Source: Candidatus Baltobacteraceae bacterium (GTDB lineage Bacteria > Vulcanimicrobiota > Vulcanimicrobiia > Vulcanimicrobiales > Vulcanimicrobiaceae). Taken from it: DNA of 64,000 nt. The stretch lies in the NCBI GenBank assembly GCA_035502855.1, contig DATJTX010000024.1, positions 172,605 to 236,604 on the forward strand, given 5' to 3'. The notes under the pieces are model-generated. The model was not told the origin of the DNA, searched no databases, and saw only the letters and a program-made list of their open reading frames with translations. This document shows, piece after piece, positions 24,649 through 33,261 of the stretch. A program made the translations under genes and the position numbers. Numbering within the stretch: the stretch's first letter is position 1; each line of letters opens with the position of its first letter.

Positions 24649-25503
24649 GTGTCTGAAATTCGCAGCGTCGGCGTCTGCGGGGCCGGCTTGATGGGCAGCG
24701 GCATCGCGCAAACCTGCGCGGCGGCGGGATTCAGCGTGGTGATGATGGAGGTGGCAGACGAGCCTCTTCGCCGCGGCGTCGCCGGCATCACCAAATCGCT
24801 CGATAAATTCGTGGAAAAGGGCAAATTACCGCAAAGCGAGCGCGACGCCGCGCTTGCCCGGATCAAGCCGACAACCAAGGTCGACGACATGGCCGGCTGC
24901 GATTTGATCGTGGAGGCGATCGTCGAGAACGTCGAGGTAAAGGCCAAGCTCTTCGCGCAACTCGACGCGCTGCTCGAGCCCCAGGCTATCATCTGCACCA
25001 ACACCTCGAGCCTGTGCGTGATCGAGCTGGCCGCCAAGACCAAGCGCCCGAATCGATTTGCCGGGCTGCATTTTTTCAATCCCGTTCCGATCATGAAGCT
25101 GGTCGAGGTGGTCAAGTCGATCGCAACCGCGCAAGAGGTCGTCGATACGCTCTTCACCTTTGCCAAGAAGCTTGGGAAAGAACCGATCCTCGCTCAAGAC
25201 ACGCCGGGCTTCGTCGTCAATCGCTTGTTGATTCCGTATCTGCTTTACGCCATCCGATGTTACGAAGACGGCGTTGCCAGCAAAGAGGATATCGATGCGG
25301 GCATGAAGCTCGGCTGCGGATATCCGATGGGGCCGTTCGAGTTGCTGGATTTCGTCGGACTCGATACGACGTACTACATCGCACAGATCATGTTCGACGA
25401 ATTCAAAGATCCGGCGATGGCGGCGCCGCCGCTGCTCAAACGAATGGTGTTGGCCGGGCGCTTCGGCCGCAAGACCGGAAAGGGCTTCTACGATTATGAG
25501 TGA
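24649..25503 (+). CDS. hbd: 3-hydroxyacyl-CoA (3-hydroxybutyryl-CoA) dehydrogenase
   Basis: A 284-residue NAD-dependent dehydrogenase. The Rossmann motif is GVCGAGLMGSGIAQ (about 8-21), the catalytic His is in GLHFFNPVPIMKLVEVV (about 138-154), and the C-terminal domain ends GRFGRKTGKGFYDYE. The length is that of stand-alone 3-hydroxybutyryl-CoA dehydrogenases. It interconverts acetoacetyl-CoA and 3-hydroxybutyryl-CoA. GGAGGAG precedes the GTG start. The following crotonase overlaps it by 8 nt. Confidence 0.92.
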   Translation: MSEIRSVGVCGAGLMGSGIAQTCAAAGFSVVMMEVADEPLRRGVAGITKSLDKFVEKGKLPQSERDAALARIKPTTKVDDMAGCDLIVEAIVENVEVKAKLFAQLDALLEPQAIICTNTSSLCVIELAAKTKRPNRFAGLHFFNPVPIMKLVEVVKSIATAQEVVDTLFTFAKKLGKEPILAQDTPGFVVNRLLIPYLLYAIRCYEDGVASKEDIDAGMKLGCGYPMGPFELLDFVGLDTTYYIAQIMFDEFKDPAMAAPPLLKRMVLAGRFGRKTGKGFYDYE

Positions 25504-26290
25504 GACGATCTTCGAGCACATTCTGGTCGACAAAGACGGCGCCATCGGTATCATTACGCTCAACCGGCCGGACGTGCTCAACGCACTCAACGGTAAACTC
25601 TTGGCTGAACTTTCGTTTGCCTTGCTCGAACTCGAGCGCAACGCCGACGTGCGCGCGATCGTGGTTACCGGCACGGGGGAGAAGGCGTTCGCGGCCGGCG
25701 CCGACATCGGCGAGTTGAACGCGCTGTCGAGCGCGACCGCCGGCGCCGATCAGGCGCGCTTGGGCCAATCGATCACGCGTCAGATCGAGCGCTCGCGCAC
25801 GCCGGTAATCATGGCGGTGAACGGCTTCGCGCTCGGCGGCGGGTGCGAACTGGCGATGTCGGGCGACATCCGGATCGCGAGCGAAAGCGCGAAGTTCGGC
25901 CAGCCCGAGGTCAATTTGGGTATCATGCCGGGCTACGGCGGCTCCCAGCGGACGACCCGGCTCGCCGGCAAGGGCATGGCGATGTATCTGTGCCTCACCG
26001 GCGAGATGATCGACGCGCGCGAGGCGCTGCGCGTTGGGTTGGTCGAGAGGGTTGTCCCGCCGGGCGACCTGATCAATGAAGCCAAGCGTATCGGCAACGC
26101 GATCGCCGCCAAGGCGCCGCTCGCGATCGCGGCGTGCAAACGCGCGATCAACGGCGGCGCACATCTCGCGATCGACGACGCGCTCGAGCTCGAGGCGCTC
26201 GAGTTCGGGACGCTGATCGACACCCAGGACGCCAAAGAAGGCACCGGCGCGTTCCTCGAAAAGCGCAAACCGGTCTGGAAGGGCGTGTAA
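25496..26290 (+). CDS. crt: Enoyl-CoA hydratase (crotonase)
   Basis: A 264-residue crotonase. Oxyanion-hole glycines are in AAGADIGEL and ALGGGCELA. Both catalytic glutamates of hydratases are present, in GGGCELAMSGDIRIAS and GQPEVNLGIMPGYGG. It hydrates crotonyl-CoA or related enoyl-CoAs, the step next to the upstream dehydrogenase. It is translationally coupled to that gene by an 8-nt overlap. With the convergent thiolase it completes the C4 acyl-CoA route or a beta-oxidation set. Confidence 0.93.
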   Translation: MSETIFEHILVDKDGAIGIITLNRPDVLNALNGKLLAELSFALLELERNADVRAIVVTGTGEKAFAAGADIGELNALSSATAGADQARLGQSITRQIERSRTPVIMAVNGFALGGGCELAMSGDIRIASESAKFGQPEVNLGIMPGYGGSQRTTRLAGKGMAMYLCLTGEMIDAREALRVGLVERVVPPGDLINEAKRIGNAIAAKAPLAIAACKRAINGGAHLAIDDALELEALEFGTLIDTQDAKEGTGAFLEKRKPVWKGV

Positions 26291-26328
26291 ATGTTCGTGC
26301 GCGCGACGCTGTGTCTGGCCGCCCTAGA

Positions 26329-26781
26329 TCATTGCAGCGTCCGCACCGCGTGCGCCATCGCGAGTTCGATCGCCGGGTTGAAGCCGGCCCAGGTGGCGCG
26401 GATGCGTCCTTGCGGATCGATCACGACGATCGTAGGAAAACCTTCGATCTGAAAAAAGCCCTGCGAACTCGAGGTGGGATCGAGCACGACGTGCGCGATA
26501 TGAAAGCGTTGCGCGAATTTAGCGGCCACGCCGGCCGGCTCGCCGACGTCGATCGGCACGATCGCGACCTTCGGATGCGCCCGTGCATACTGTTGGATCA
26601 GCGGCGCCTCGAGCCGGCACGGCTCGCACCATGAGGCGTAGAAATCCAAAAACGTCACGTGCCCGCGCTCGTCGCTGATGCGAAAAGTCCCCCCGCCGAG
26701 TTTCGGGTAGGCGATGCGCGGCGCGGGGTAGGCCTTGGCGAGACTGAGCGCGCGCGGCGCGAAGAAGATCTTCCACGCCAC
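26329..26781 (-). CDS. TlpA/ResA-like thioredoxin-fold protein, start uncertain
   Basis: A thioredoxin-fold protein with redox motif WCEPC in FYASWCEPCRLEAPLI and the cis-Pro in IEGFPTIVVIDPQGRI, as in membrane-anchored ResA/TlpA proteins. The only recognised start after the thiolase stop is the GTG at 26781. That lies inside the hydrophobic segment (DVLALCVVAFVAWKIFF) that would anchor it, so either the anchor is shortened or initiation is non-canonical further upstream. It is expected to face the periplasm and act in disulfide or cytochrome c maturation. Confidence 0.7.
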   Translation of the reverse strand: MAWKIFFAPRALSLAKAYPAPRIAYPKLGGGTFRISDERGHVTFLDFYASWCEPCRLEAPLIQQYARAHPKVAIVPIDVGEPAGVAAKFAQRFHIAHVVLDPTSSSQGFFQIEGFPTIVVIDPQGRIRATWAGFNPAIELAMAHAVRTLQ

Positions 26782-26827
26782 GAACGCGACGACGCAGAGC
26801 GCGAGGACGTCGAAGAGACGTCCCCAC

Positions 26828-28030
26828 TTATTCGACGAGAAGAACCGCCGCGATGCCCTGTCCTCCGCCGATGCACGCCGCCGCGACGCCGTAGCCGCCG
26901 CCGCGTGCGCGCAGATCGTTGAGCGCCGTGAGCGCGATGCGCGCGCCCGACGCGCCGAGCGGATGACCGAGCGAGATCGCACCGCCGTGCGGATTCAGAC
27001 GTACGCCATTGGTGCCCATCTCGCGCAGACAGGCGAGCACTTGCGGTGCGAAGGCCTCGTTGATTTCCATCACGCCGAGATCTTTCTCGGCGATGCCGGC
27101 GCGCTGCAGCGCTTTGGGAATCGCGACGGCCGGTCCCAGCCCCATCGTTGCGGGATCGACGCCGACCACGCTCGCCCCGGTCAGGCGCCCGATCCACGAA
27201 AGCCCGTCGGCCTTGGCTTGCTTCACCGTGCTGAGTACGACGGCCGCGGCGCCGTCGGTGATGCCGCTCGCGTTGCCGGGCGTGACCACGCCGTCTTTGA
27301 CGAAGCGTGCCGGCAGTTTCCCGAGCCGCTCCATCGAGAGTCCCGCGCGCGGGCCCTCGTCCTTTTCAATGACGCTCTGGGTGCCTTTCGGTCCCGGCAC
27401 GCTCACCGGCGTAATCTCGTTCGCGAAGTAGCCGTTCGACTGCGCCTCCAACGCGTTCGTTTGACTGGCCAATGCGAATTCGTCGCACTCCTCGCGCTCG
27501 ATTCCGTACTTCTTCGCGAGGTTCTCCGCGGTAACGGCCATCGGCGCCGGAATATACGTGTCGGTCAGCGCGCTCCAGAGCGAGTCTTCGAACTGCACGC
27601 TGGCGCCGAACGCGAAGCCCTTGCGCGCGCCGCGCACGACGTGGGGCGCCTGGCTCATATTTTCGGTGCCGCCCGCGAGCGCATAGGTCGCTTCGCCGAG
27701 GCGGAGCGAGCGCGCGGCGGAGAGGATCGCCTCCAAACCCGAACCGCACAGCCGGTTGAGGGTAAGCGCCGGAACGCCGACCGGAACGCCGGCGCGCAAA
27801 CCGATGTGGCGCGCGAGATAGGCGGCATCGACGCTCGATTGGATGACGTTGCCGAAAACGACCTCGTCGATTCGCTCCGTGGGTACGCCGCTGCGTCCGA
27901 TAGCAGCCTGCGCGGCGGCGACGCCGAGGTCGGTGGCGGTCAGATCCGCCAGCACTCCGCCCAGGTTCCCGAAGGGCGTGCGGGCACCGGCGATGATGAC
28001 GATGTCGGAGTCGTTGGGTGTGGTGGTCAT
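26828..28030 (-). CDS. Acetyl-CoA acetyltransferase (thiolase)
   Basis: A 400-residue thiolase. The nucleophile Cys95 is in LNRLCGSGLE, the His is in SLGHPLGASG (about 356), and the second catalytic Cys is in CIGGGQG (about 386). FAPQ in INEAFAPQ and NPHGGAISLG are also typical. It condenses two acetyl-CoA to acetoacetyl-CoA or cleaves 3-ketoacyl-CoA. Encoded opposite to the dehydrogenase/crotonase pair and upstream of the thioredoxin-like gene. Confidence 0.93.
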   Translation of the reverse strand: MTTTPNDSDIVIIAGARTPFGNLGGVLADLTATDLGVAAAQAAIGRSGVPTERIDEVVFGNVIQSSVDAAYLARHIGLRAGVPVGVPALTLNRLCGSGLEAILSAARSLRLGEATYALAGGTENMSQAPHVVRGARKGFAFGASVQFEDSLWSALTDTYIPAPMAVTAENLAKKYGIEREECDEFALASQTNALEAQSNGYFANEITPVSVPGPKGTQSVIEKDEGPRAGLSMERLGKLPARFVKDGVVTPGNASGITDGAAAVVLSTVKQAKADGLSWIGRLTGASVVGVDPATMGLGPAVAIPKALQRAGIAEKDLGVMEINEAFAPQVLACLREMGTNGVRLNPHGGAISLGHPLGASGARIALTALNDLRARGGGYGVAAACIGGGQGIAAVLLVE

Positions 28031-28074
28031 GGCCCGGAGGTATTCCGCGCCTGCCCTCCTAACCTTCGCGGGTC

Positions 28075-29022
28075 ATGCCAATGAATCGGTCCGCCGCGAT
28101 CACGCTGGATGCCCGGTCGCTCCCGCCTGCGACGAAGACCGAGCAGATCCTCGATGCATTCGATCGCCTTGCGATGGGCGGGGCACTCGAGATCAACGAA
28201 GAGAGCGACCCGCGCGCGCTCCGCAACGAGATGACGCAGCTGCGCTCGGGCCGGTTTTCGTGGGATGCGCGCAATCTGGGCAGCAACCGGTGGACGATTC
28301 GGCTCGAACGCATCGACGAGCACGCCGACGGCGAGACATTTCTCGCTCACGTGCCGCAATTCACTCAAGCCAAGGCCAGCACGGTGAAAGAGCTGGCCAA
28401 TCAGATGAGCGAGCGCAGCTATAAGTCGGGCGACACCATTTTCGACGAAGGCGAGATCTGGCCGTATCTCGGCATCGTCCGGAGCGGCAAAGTCATTTAT
28501 ACGTTGCTCTCTCCCGACGGCAAGACGCATACGATCGGCGAGCGCCTCACCCACGACACGCTCAACGAGAGCGGGACGTTCGACGGCGGCGGCGCAACCA
28601 CACGCGCCGAGGCGTTGACCGACGCGACCGTGGTCACGCTCCCGAGTGAGGCGGTGATGCACGCGATCCGCAACGACGCCGAACTCGCCCTCGGATTCCT
28701 GATCGCAAGCTCGCAAGCGCGCCGCCGTTCGATCGACACGATCGCCGATCTGGCGTTCGCGCACGTCTTGCAGCGCGTCGCGAAGTTCTTATTGGGGTAC
28801 GCGCGCACGTCGGTCGGCATGACCCGCGGCCTGCCCGGCGTCGAGAGCCTCTCGCAAGCCCAGATCGCCGCGGCGGCCGGAACCGTCCGCGACATGGCTG
28901 CGCGCGCGCTGTTGCGTTTGAAAAATGCGCACGCGGTTGAGCTCGACCGCGGACGGGTGCGCGCCATCGATCGCGCGCGCCTCGAAGCCTTCGCGCACAA
29001 CGTCCAAGCGCCGCCGGTTTAA
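28075..29022 (+). CDS. DUF2249 - Crp/Fnr fusion regulator
   Basis: A 315-residue protein with two parts. Residues 1-85 look like DUF2249 (LDARSLPPATKTEQILDAFD, LRSGRFSWDARNLGSNRW), a TusA-like fold often found with nitric-oxide or redox proteins. From about residue 100 it is a Crp/Fnr protein: a cyclic-nucleotide-type beta barrel (YKSGDTIFDEGEIWPYLGIV) and a C-terminal helix-turn-helix (LSQAQIAAAAGTVRDMAARA). No Fnr-type cysteine set is visible. It probably senses a redox or gas signal. Divergent from the thiolase gene. Confidence 0.8.
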   Translation: MPMNRSAAITLDARSLPPATKTEQILDAFDRLAMGGALEINEESDPRALRNEMTQLRSGRFSWDARNLGSNRWTIRLERIDEHADGETFLAHVPQFTQAKASTVKELANQMSERSYKSGDTIFDEGEIWPYLGIVRSGKVIYTLLSPDGKTHTIGERLTHDTLNESGTFDGGGATTRAEALTDATVVTLPSEAVMHAIRNDAELALGFLIASSQARRRSIDTIADLAFAHVLQRVAKFLLGYARTSVGMTRGLPGVESLSQAQIAAAAGTVRDMAARALLRLKNAHAVELDRGRVRAIDRARLEAFAHNVQAPPV

Positions 29023-29052
29023 ACCGCGGCGGTAACGGCGGAATTATAGCGC

Positions 29053-29541
29053 ATGATTCCGGTGGTCCGCGACCTTGCGGCGCCCTATCCTCGAGGCATG
29101 CTCTATCTGCCCATTTCCGACGAGGTTGCGCACGAAGCACGAACGAGCTTGCGCGATCGTTTCGGTCACACGCTCCGGATCGAACGGAACCAAGCTCCGT
29201 GCCGTTCGTGTCTACGCATTTCGAAGGAATCCGAAGATTTGATCTTGCTCTCGTACCAGCCGCTGGAGGACCGCAACCCGTACGCGGAGATCGGACCCAT
29301 CTTCATTCACGCGCACGCATGCAGGCCGCACGACGCGCGGCAGTTTCCGCGCGATTTCGCCGATCGCGAACTGGTGGTTCGCGCTTATGATCGCGAAGGC
29401 CGCATCGCCGACGCCGCAATCGCTGCGCCCGGTACGCTCGAAACCATCGCGGCCGCCTTCCTCACCGACCAGCACATCGCCGAGCTGCACGTACGCCATC
29501 GGAGTTACACCTGCTTCGATTTCAAGGTAGTACGCGCATGA
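29053..29541 (+). CDS. DUF1203 family protein
   Basis: About 162 residues, matching DUF1203: CRSCLRISKESEDLILLSYQ (about 50-69), NPYAEIGPIFIHAHAC and the C-terminal HVRHRSYTCFDFKVV. The family is small, cytosolic and without known activity. The ATG at 29098 (MLYLPIS) is a possible alternative start. Its stop overlaps the ada start (ATGA), so the two are translated together. Confidence 0.75.
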   Translation: MIPVVRDLAAPYPRGMLYLPISDEVAHEARTSLRDRFGHTLRIERNQAPCRSCLRISKESEDLILLSYQPLEDRNPYAEIGPIFIHAHACRPHDARQFPRDFADRELVVRAYDREGRIADAAIAAPGTLETIAAAFLTDQHIAELHVRHRSYTCFDFKVVRA

Positions 29542-30542
29542 ACGTGGGGCCAATCTATGCCGTGATCACTACCGGAATCTATTGCCGCAGGGGTTGCCCG
29601 AGCCGAACGCCGCTTGCGCAGAACGTGCGCTCCTTCGAGAACGCGCAATCGGCGCGCGAGGCGGGCTTCCGGCCGTGCCGACGGTGTCGCCCCGACGAAC
29701 AACCCGCGCTCGACGAACGGATTTTGCACGCGTGCCGTCTACTCGATTCCGCCGACGAACCGCTCACGCTCGCGCGGCTCGCGCAAGCCGTCGGATTGAG
29801 TCCCGCGCATCTGCAGCGAACGTTTACGAAGGTGATCGGCCTCTCGCCGCGGCGCTACGCGCGCTTGCGTCGCGAAGAGCGGTTACGCCGGCTGATCCAT
29901 GCCGCGCCCTCGATCACTGCCGCGATTTATGATGCCGGCTACGGTTCCTCGACGACGGCCTATGATCGCGTGCCCGCGCGCTTGGGCATGACGCCCTCAA
30001 CCCTACGCGATCGCGGCCGCGGCGAAACGATTCACTACGCAATCGTCGACTCGACGCTCGGACGCGTGCTTGTCGCCTCGACGGAGCGCGGAATCTGCCG
30101 GGTCGACATCGGCGAGCGCGACGACGAGTTGATCGCTCGCCTGAGCGAGGCATTCGCATCGGCACGGCTCGAGCGCACGGAAGACGCCCTCGAGAGCGCG
30201 ACCTCGCGGATCGTCGCGTATCTCGCGAACGAGCGCCCGTGGCCGCTGCTTCCGATCGACGTTCGTGGAACGGCGTTCCAAACGCGCGTGTGGGAAGCGC
30301 TTCGCACCCTCACCCCCGGCAACACGATCCAATACGCGGAGCTCGCGCGCGCGATTGGATCCAAATCGGCAGCGCGAGCCGTAGCTCGCGCGTGCGCCGC
30401 GAATCCGGTCGCGCTGCTCATTCCATGTCATCGCGTCGTACCTGCCCGAGGCGGCGTCGGCGGCTACCGGTGGAAGCCGGAACGCAAGCGCGCGCTGCTC
30501 GAGCTCGAGCGCGCTAGCGGATCACGTTCTCGTCGGCCGTAA
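29538..30542 (+). CDS. ada: Ada: methylated-DNA repair protein and regulator
   Basis: A 334-residue three-part Ada. The zinc/methyl-acceptor domain holds GIYCRRGCPSRTP and FRPCRRCRP (four Cys). The AraC-type helix-turn-helix follows at about 60-165 (LARLAQAVGLSPAHLQRTFT). The C-terminal O6-methylguanine methyltransferase has PCHRVVPARGGVGGYRW with its active Cys. The N-terminus is about 20 residues shorter than usual, so the phosphotriester-repair domain may be trimmed. It removes alkyl groups and should activate its own regulon. Confidence 0.92.
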   Translation: MNVGPIYAVITTGIYCRRGCPSRTPLAQNVRSFENAQSAREAGFRPCRRCRPDEQPALDERILHACRLLDSADEPLTLARLAQAVGLSPAHLQRTFTKVIGLSPRRYARLRREERLRRLIHAAPSITAAIYDAGYGSSTTAYDRVPARLGMTPSTLRDRGRGETIHYAIVDSTLGRVLVASTERGICRVDIGERDDELIARLSEAFASARLERTEDALESATSRIVAYLANERPWPLLPIDVRGTAFQTRVWEALRTLTPGNTIQYAELARAIGSKSAARAVARACAANPVALLIPCHRVVPARGGVGGYRWKPERKRALLELERASGSRSRRP

Positions 30543-30921
30543 GCGCCGGATTGACGATGGCGGTGTGAAAGCGCGGACCGGTGCACGTCGGCTTCGACCC
30601 GAGGTGAAGCGTCATGCGGGTGACGGCTCCATCGAAGACGCGGCCAAGCTCGCAGCCCGAGCGCTCGCGCGAGACGATGCTCGAAACCACGTAGGGTCCC
30701 GGTTCGAGCGCGAGATCGGTAAACGATCCGTGGCGATCGGTCGTCAAGGTCGCGATCGCGAGGTTGGTCCGCTTCAACGGAAGCGCAAAAATTGCGACAT
30801 GCACGCCCGCAACGGGGTGCCCGTTCGCATCGACGACCTTTCCGCTCACGCCGCCGTTAGCGGCAAGCGCCGGGAGAGCGGTCACGCCGAGCATGAGGAG
30901 GAGTCCGAGTAGTCGTTTCAT
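30514..30921 (-). CDS. Secreted carboxypeptidase-regulatory-like (Ig-like) protein
   Basis: A 135-residue protein with a signal peptide (LLGLLLMLGVTALPALA) and a single CarboxypepD_reg/Cna-B type beta domain (GGVSGKVVDANGHPVAGVHVAIF ... GSFTDLALEPGPYVV, cited in parts). It should be periplasmic or surface exposed; there is no catalytic motif. Its last 29 nt overlap the end of the convergent ada gene. Confidence 0.7.
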   Translation of the reverse strand: MKRLLGLLLMLGVTALPALAANGGVSGKVVDANGHPVAGVHVAIFALPLKRTNLAIATLTTDRHGSFTDLALEPGPYVVSSIVSRERSGCELGRVFDGAVTRMTLHLGSKPTCTGPRFHTAIVNPALTADENVIR

Positions 30922-30945
30922 GCCTAGCGTGTACCCATTCCAGCG

Positions 30946-31473
30946 CTATGCGTCGACCGATTCGAGCTCCTTGGTTTCTTGCGGCGCCTGTAAGTCGAAG
31001 GCCGCTCGTTTGCTTCGTGCGGCCGCGTCCGCGAGCGGCTGTTGCTGCGGAGCTGCCGACGGCTTGGGTGCGTTCGCAAGCGTTGCCCGGCCCTTCTGGA
31101 TCGAGCCGATCGCGACCGCCAGCCGGCTCTCGATTTCGGCGAGCAGCTGCGCGGCGTAATGATCCGCGCCCTCGCGAATCTTACGCGCGCGTTCTTCCGC
31201 TTCGCGCAGCACCACTTCGGCGGTGGTGCGCGCGCGCTGCACGATCTCGTGCTCGTCAACGAGCCCTTCGGCTTTTTCTTGCGCGGCACGCATCACGCGT
31301 TCCTGATCCTTGGCAATGATCTGCGCGCGCCCCACTTCCTTGGGCAGCGTGGAACGGATCTTCTCCACGAACTCAAGGAGGCGTTCCTCGGAGAGAATAC
31401 GGTATCCGGCGGGAAGCCAGGTTCCCTCGTGCACGTAGCTCTCGAGCTTGTCCAACACGCGATAGACCGACAT
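30946..31473 (-). CDS. Coiled-coil protein downstream of coaD
   Basis: A 175-residue soluble protein starting at the ATG at 31473, with GGAGG 7 nt upstream. Residues about 35-125 are charged and helical (KDQERVMRAAQEKAEGLVDE, VVLREAEERARKIREGADHY), resembling the stalk-like DivIVA/ATP-synthase-b type coiled coils often encoded beside coaD. The C-terminus is low complexity. Function unknown. Confidence 0.7.
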   Translation of the reverse strand: MSVYRVLDKLESYVHEGTWLPAGYRILSEERLLEFVEKIRSTLPKEVGRAQIIAKDQERVMRAAQEKAEGLVDEHEIVQRARTTAEVVLREAEERARKIREGADHYAAQLLAEIESRLAVAIGSIQKGRATLANAPKPSAAPQQQPLADAAARSKRAAFDLQAPQETKELESVDA

Positions 31474-31486
31474 GTACAAACCTCCG

Positions 31487-31990
31487 TTATGCTTGTTTGA
31501 GAGCGGACCGCTTCGTCGACATGACGTTCAGCACCGGTTGCGGCACGAACGGCGCGACGTCACCGCCGAGAAAGAAGACTTCTTTGACGAGGCTCGAGCT
31601 GACGAATGAATACCGAGCATCCGACATCAGAAAGAGCGTATCGACGTTGGAGAGCGACCGGTTCATGAGTGCGGTCGACATCTCGGTTTCGAAGTCCGAG
31701 ACGACGCGAAGTCCTTTGACGATCACGTCGGCTCCTTGCGCTTTGACGAAATCCGCCAGCAATCCGCGAAAATGGTCGACGCGGACGTTCGGCAGATGCG
31801 CGATGCATTCGCGGAGCATGTGCTCGCGTTCGCCGAGCGTGAACATCGGATCGCGTTTTTGTGGATTGACGACGACGGCGACGATGACTTCACCGAAGGC
31901 GCCGGCGGCGCGTTCGATGACGTCGAGGTGACCGTTCGTTGGTGGATCGAACGATCCGGGGTAGATTGCCCGCGTGGCCCGCGGACTCAA
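31487..31990 (-). CDS. coaD: Phosphopantetheine adenylyltransferase CoaD
   Basis: A 167-residue CoaD of standard size. It has the nucleotidyltransferase motif YPGSFDPPTNGH (about 10-21), VKGLRVVSDFETEM and the C-terminal YSFVSSSLVKEVFFLGGDV. It makes dephospho-CoA, the fourth step of CoA synthesis. It begins 15 nt after the rsmD stop, the common rsmD-coaD arrangement. Confidence 0.95.
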   Translation of the reverse strand: MSPRATRAIYPGSFDPPTNGHLDVIERAAGAFGEVIVAVVVNPQKRDPMFTLGEREHMLRECIAHLPNVRVDHFRGLLADFVKAQGADVIVKGLRVVSDFETEMSTALMNRSLSNVDTLFLMSDARYSFVSSSLVKEVFFLGGDVAPFVPQPVLNVMSTKRSALKQA

Positions 31991-32005
31991 CCGCCGCGCT
32001 GCCCC

Positions 32006-32569
32006 TTACGCGTTCGCGTGCTGGGGCGAAAGAAATGCCAAAGCGACATCGCCGTATACTTCTTCGCGCGTCGAGCGATACCCCGGTATGTCCGGAAGAA
32101 TTCGTTTCGCGGCATGTTCGTAGACGACGACCGCATCGGGTGCGAGCAGCGAGCGCTCGAGTAGCAGCCGGAAGATCTGCAGCGGCACGTCGCCCGCGTA
32201 GGGTGGATCGAGGTAGACGATGTCGAACGGCCCTTCGATACGGTAGAGCGCGCGTTCGACCGGCGCGGCGACGACGCTCACGCGATCGTCGACCTCGAGC
32301 GTTCGCGCCGCTTCCTCGATCGCTTGCGCGGTCTCGCGGTGGCCTTCCACGCTGACCACGCGCGCAGCGCCGCGCGACGCGGCCTCAAAGCCGATCGCGC
32401 CGGTTCCGGCAAAGAGGTCGAGCACGTTCGCACCGTCGATCCGATGCATCAGGATCGAAAAGAGCGACTCTTTGACGCGACCGGGCGTCGGGCGAACGTT
32501 CATTCCTTTGGGAGAGCGCAGCTTTCGGCTCCCGAGTTCGCCGCCGGTGATCTTTGGACTCAAACGCAT
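32006..32569 (-). CDS. rsmD: 16S rRNA (guanine-966-N2)-methyltransferase RsmD
   Basis: A 187-residue methyltransferase: ITGGELGSRKLRSP at the N-terminus, RPTPGRVKESLFSIL, SAM-binding VLDLFAGTGAIGFEAASRGA and the catalytic DPPY in VYLDPPYAGD. The start is the ATG at 32569, overlapping the preceding HAD gene by 10 nt; a longer open frame upstream is a shadow of that gene. Confidence 0.94.
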   Translation of the reverse strand: MRLSPKITGGELGSRKLRSPKGMNVRPTPGRVKESLFSILMHRIDGANVLDLFAGTGAIGFEAASRGAARVVSVEGHRETAQAIEEAARTLEVDDRVSVVAAPVERALYRIEGPFDIVYLDPPYAGDVPLQIFRLLLERSLLAPDAVVVYEHAAKRILPDIPGYRSTREEVYGDVALAFLSPQHANA

Positions 32570-33261
32570 GCCTCCGCAGCAACCAACGCCGGAACCTCCT
32601 CCAGCGAGTGAACGACATAGGCCGGCGCCGGCAAGTCCGGCGGATAGGTCTTCCCTTCGTGATCCAGCCAAACCGCCCGCAACCCCGCCTGCAGTGCCCC
32701 GTAAACGTCGGCGCGCGGGTCGTCGCCGATGTAGAAACAACGCGTGGGGTCGACGCCGAGTTCGCGCGTCAGCTCGGCGAAGGCTGCCGGGTGCGGCTTT
32801 TGATGTCCGAGTTCGGCGCTGGCTAGAACCGGTCCGCCGAATCCGGCGCGGCGCGCCTTGACCTCTTGGAGGGGGTTCCAGCCGTTGCTGAGCACCGCCA
32901 GCCGAACGCCCATGCTCTCCAACGTCGCAACCGTCGAACGCGCGAAGGGGTCGGGCACGACGAAGCTCTCGGCCATCGCCAGCGCCATCCGTTTGAAACC
33001 GGCGACGTGTTCGTCCCTCGCCTTGACGCCGCGCTCGTCGACGAAACGGCGCACGGCCTCCTCGATCGTGCAACCGCCCCCGCGCGAGAACGCGAGCAGA
33101 TCGTCGATGCGTTCGCTCTCCCGCGCCTGACTGCCGAGCGGGCGTCCGCCCTCGAGGACGATGCGATCGAGCAGATGGAGAAAGACCACCCGCTCGAGCT
33201 TGTTGTCGATGCACAGCGTGTGATCGATGTCAAACCCCACCGCACAACCGCGCAAACTCAC
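32560..33261 (-). CDS. HAD-superfamily hydrolase
   Basis: A 233-residue HAD hydrolase. Motif I is VGFDIDHTLCIDN, motif II SNGWNP, motif III lysine in GHQKPHP and motif IV FYIGDDPRADVYGA. The helical cap is after motif I, as in the phosphoglycolate phosphatase/haloacid dehalogenase group. The GTG at 33261 overlaps the M16 protease stop (GTGA). Substrate unknown. Confidence 0.87.
   Translation of the reverse strand: MSLRGCAVGFDIDHTLCIDNKLERVVFLHLLDRIVLEGGRPLGSQARESERIDDLLAFSRGGGCTIEEAVRRFVDERGVKARDEHVAGFKRMALAMAESFVVPDPFARSTVATLESMGVRLAVLSNGWNPLQEVKARRAGFGGPVLASAELGHQKPHPAAFAELTRELGVDPTRCFYIGDDPRADVYGALQAGLRAVWLDHEGKTYPPDLPAPAYVVHSLEEVPALVAAEACV

Noticed and set aside
26735..28084. 449-codon open frame opposite the thiolase
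   Set aside because: It runs antisense to a clear thiolase with all catalytic residues; composition is a GC-skew artefact.
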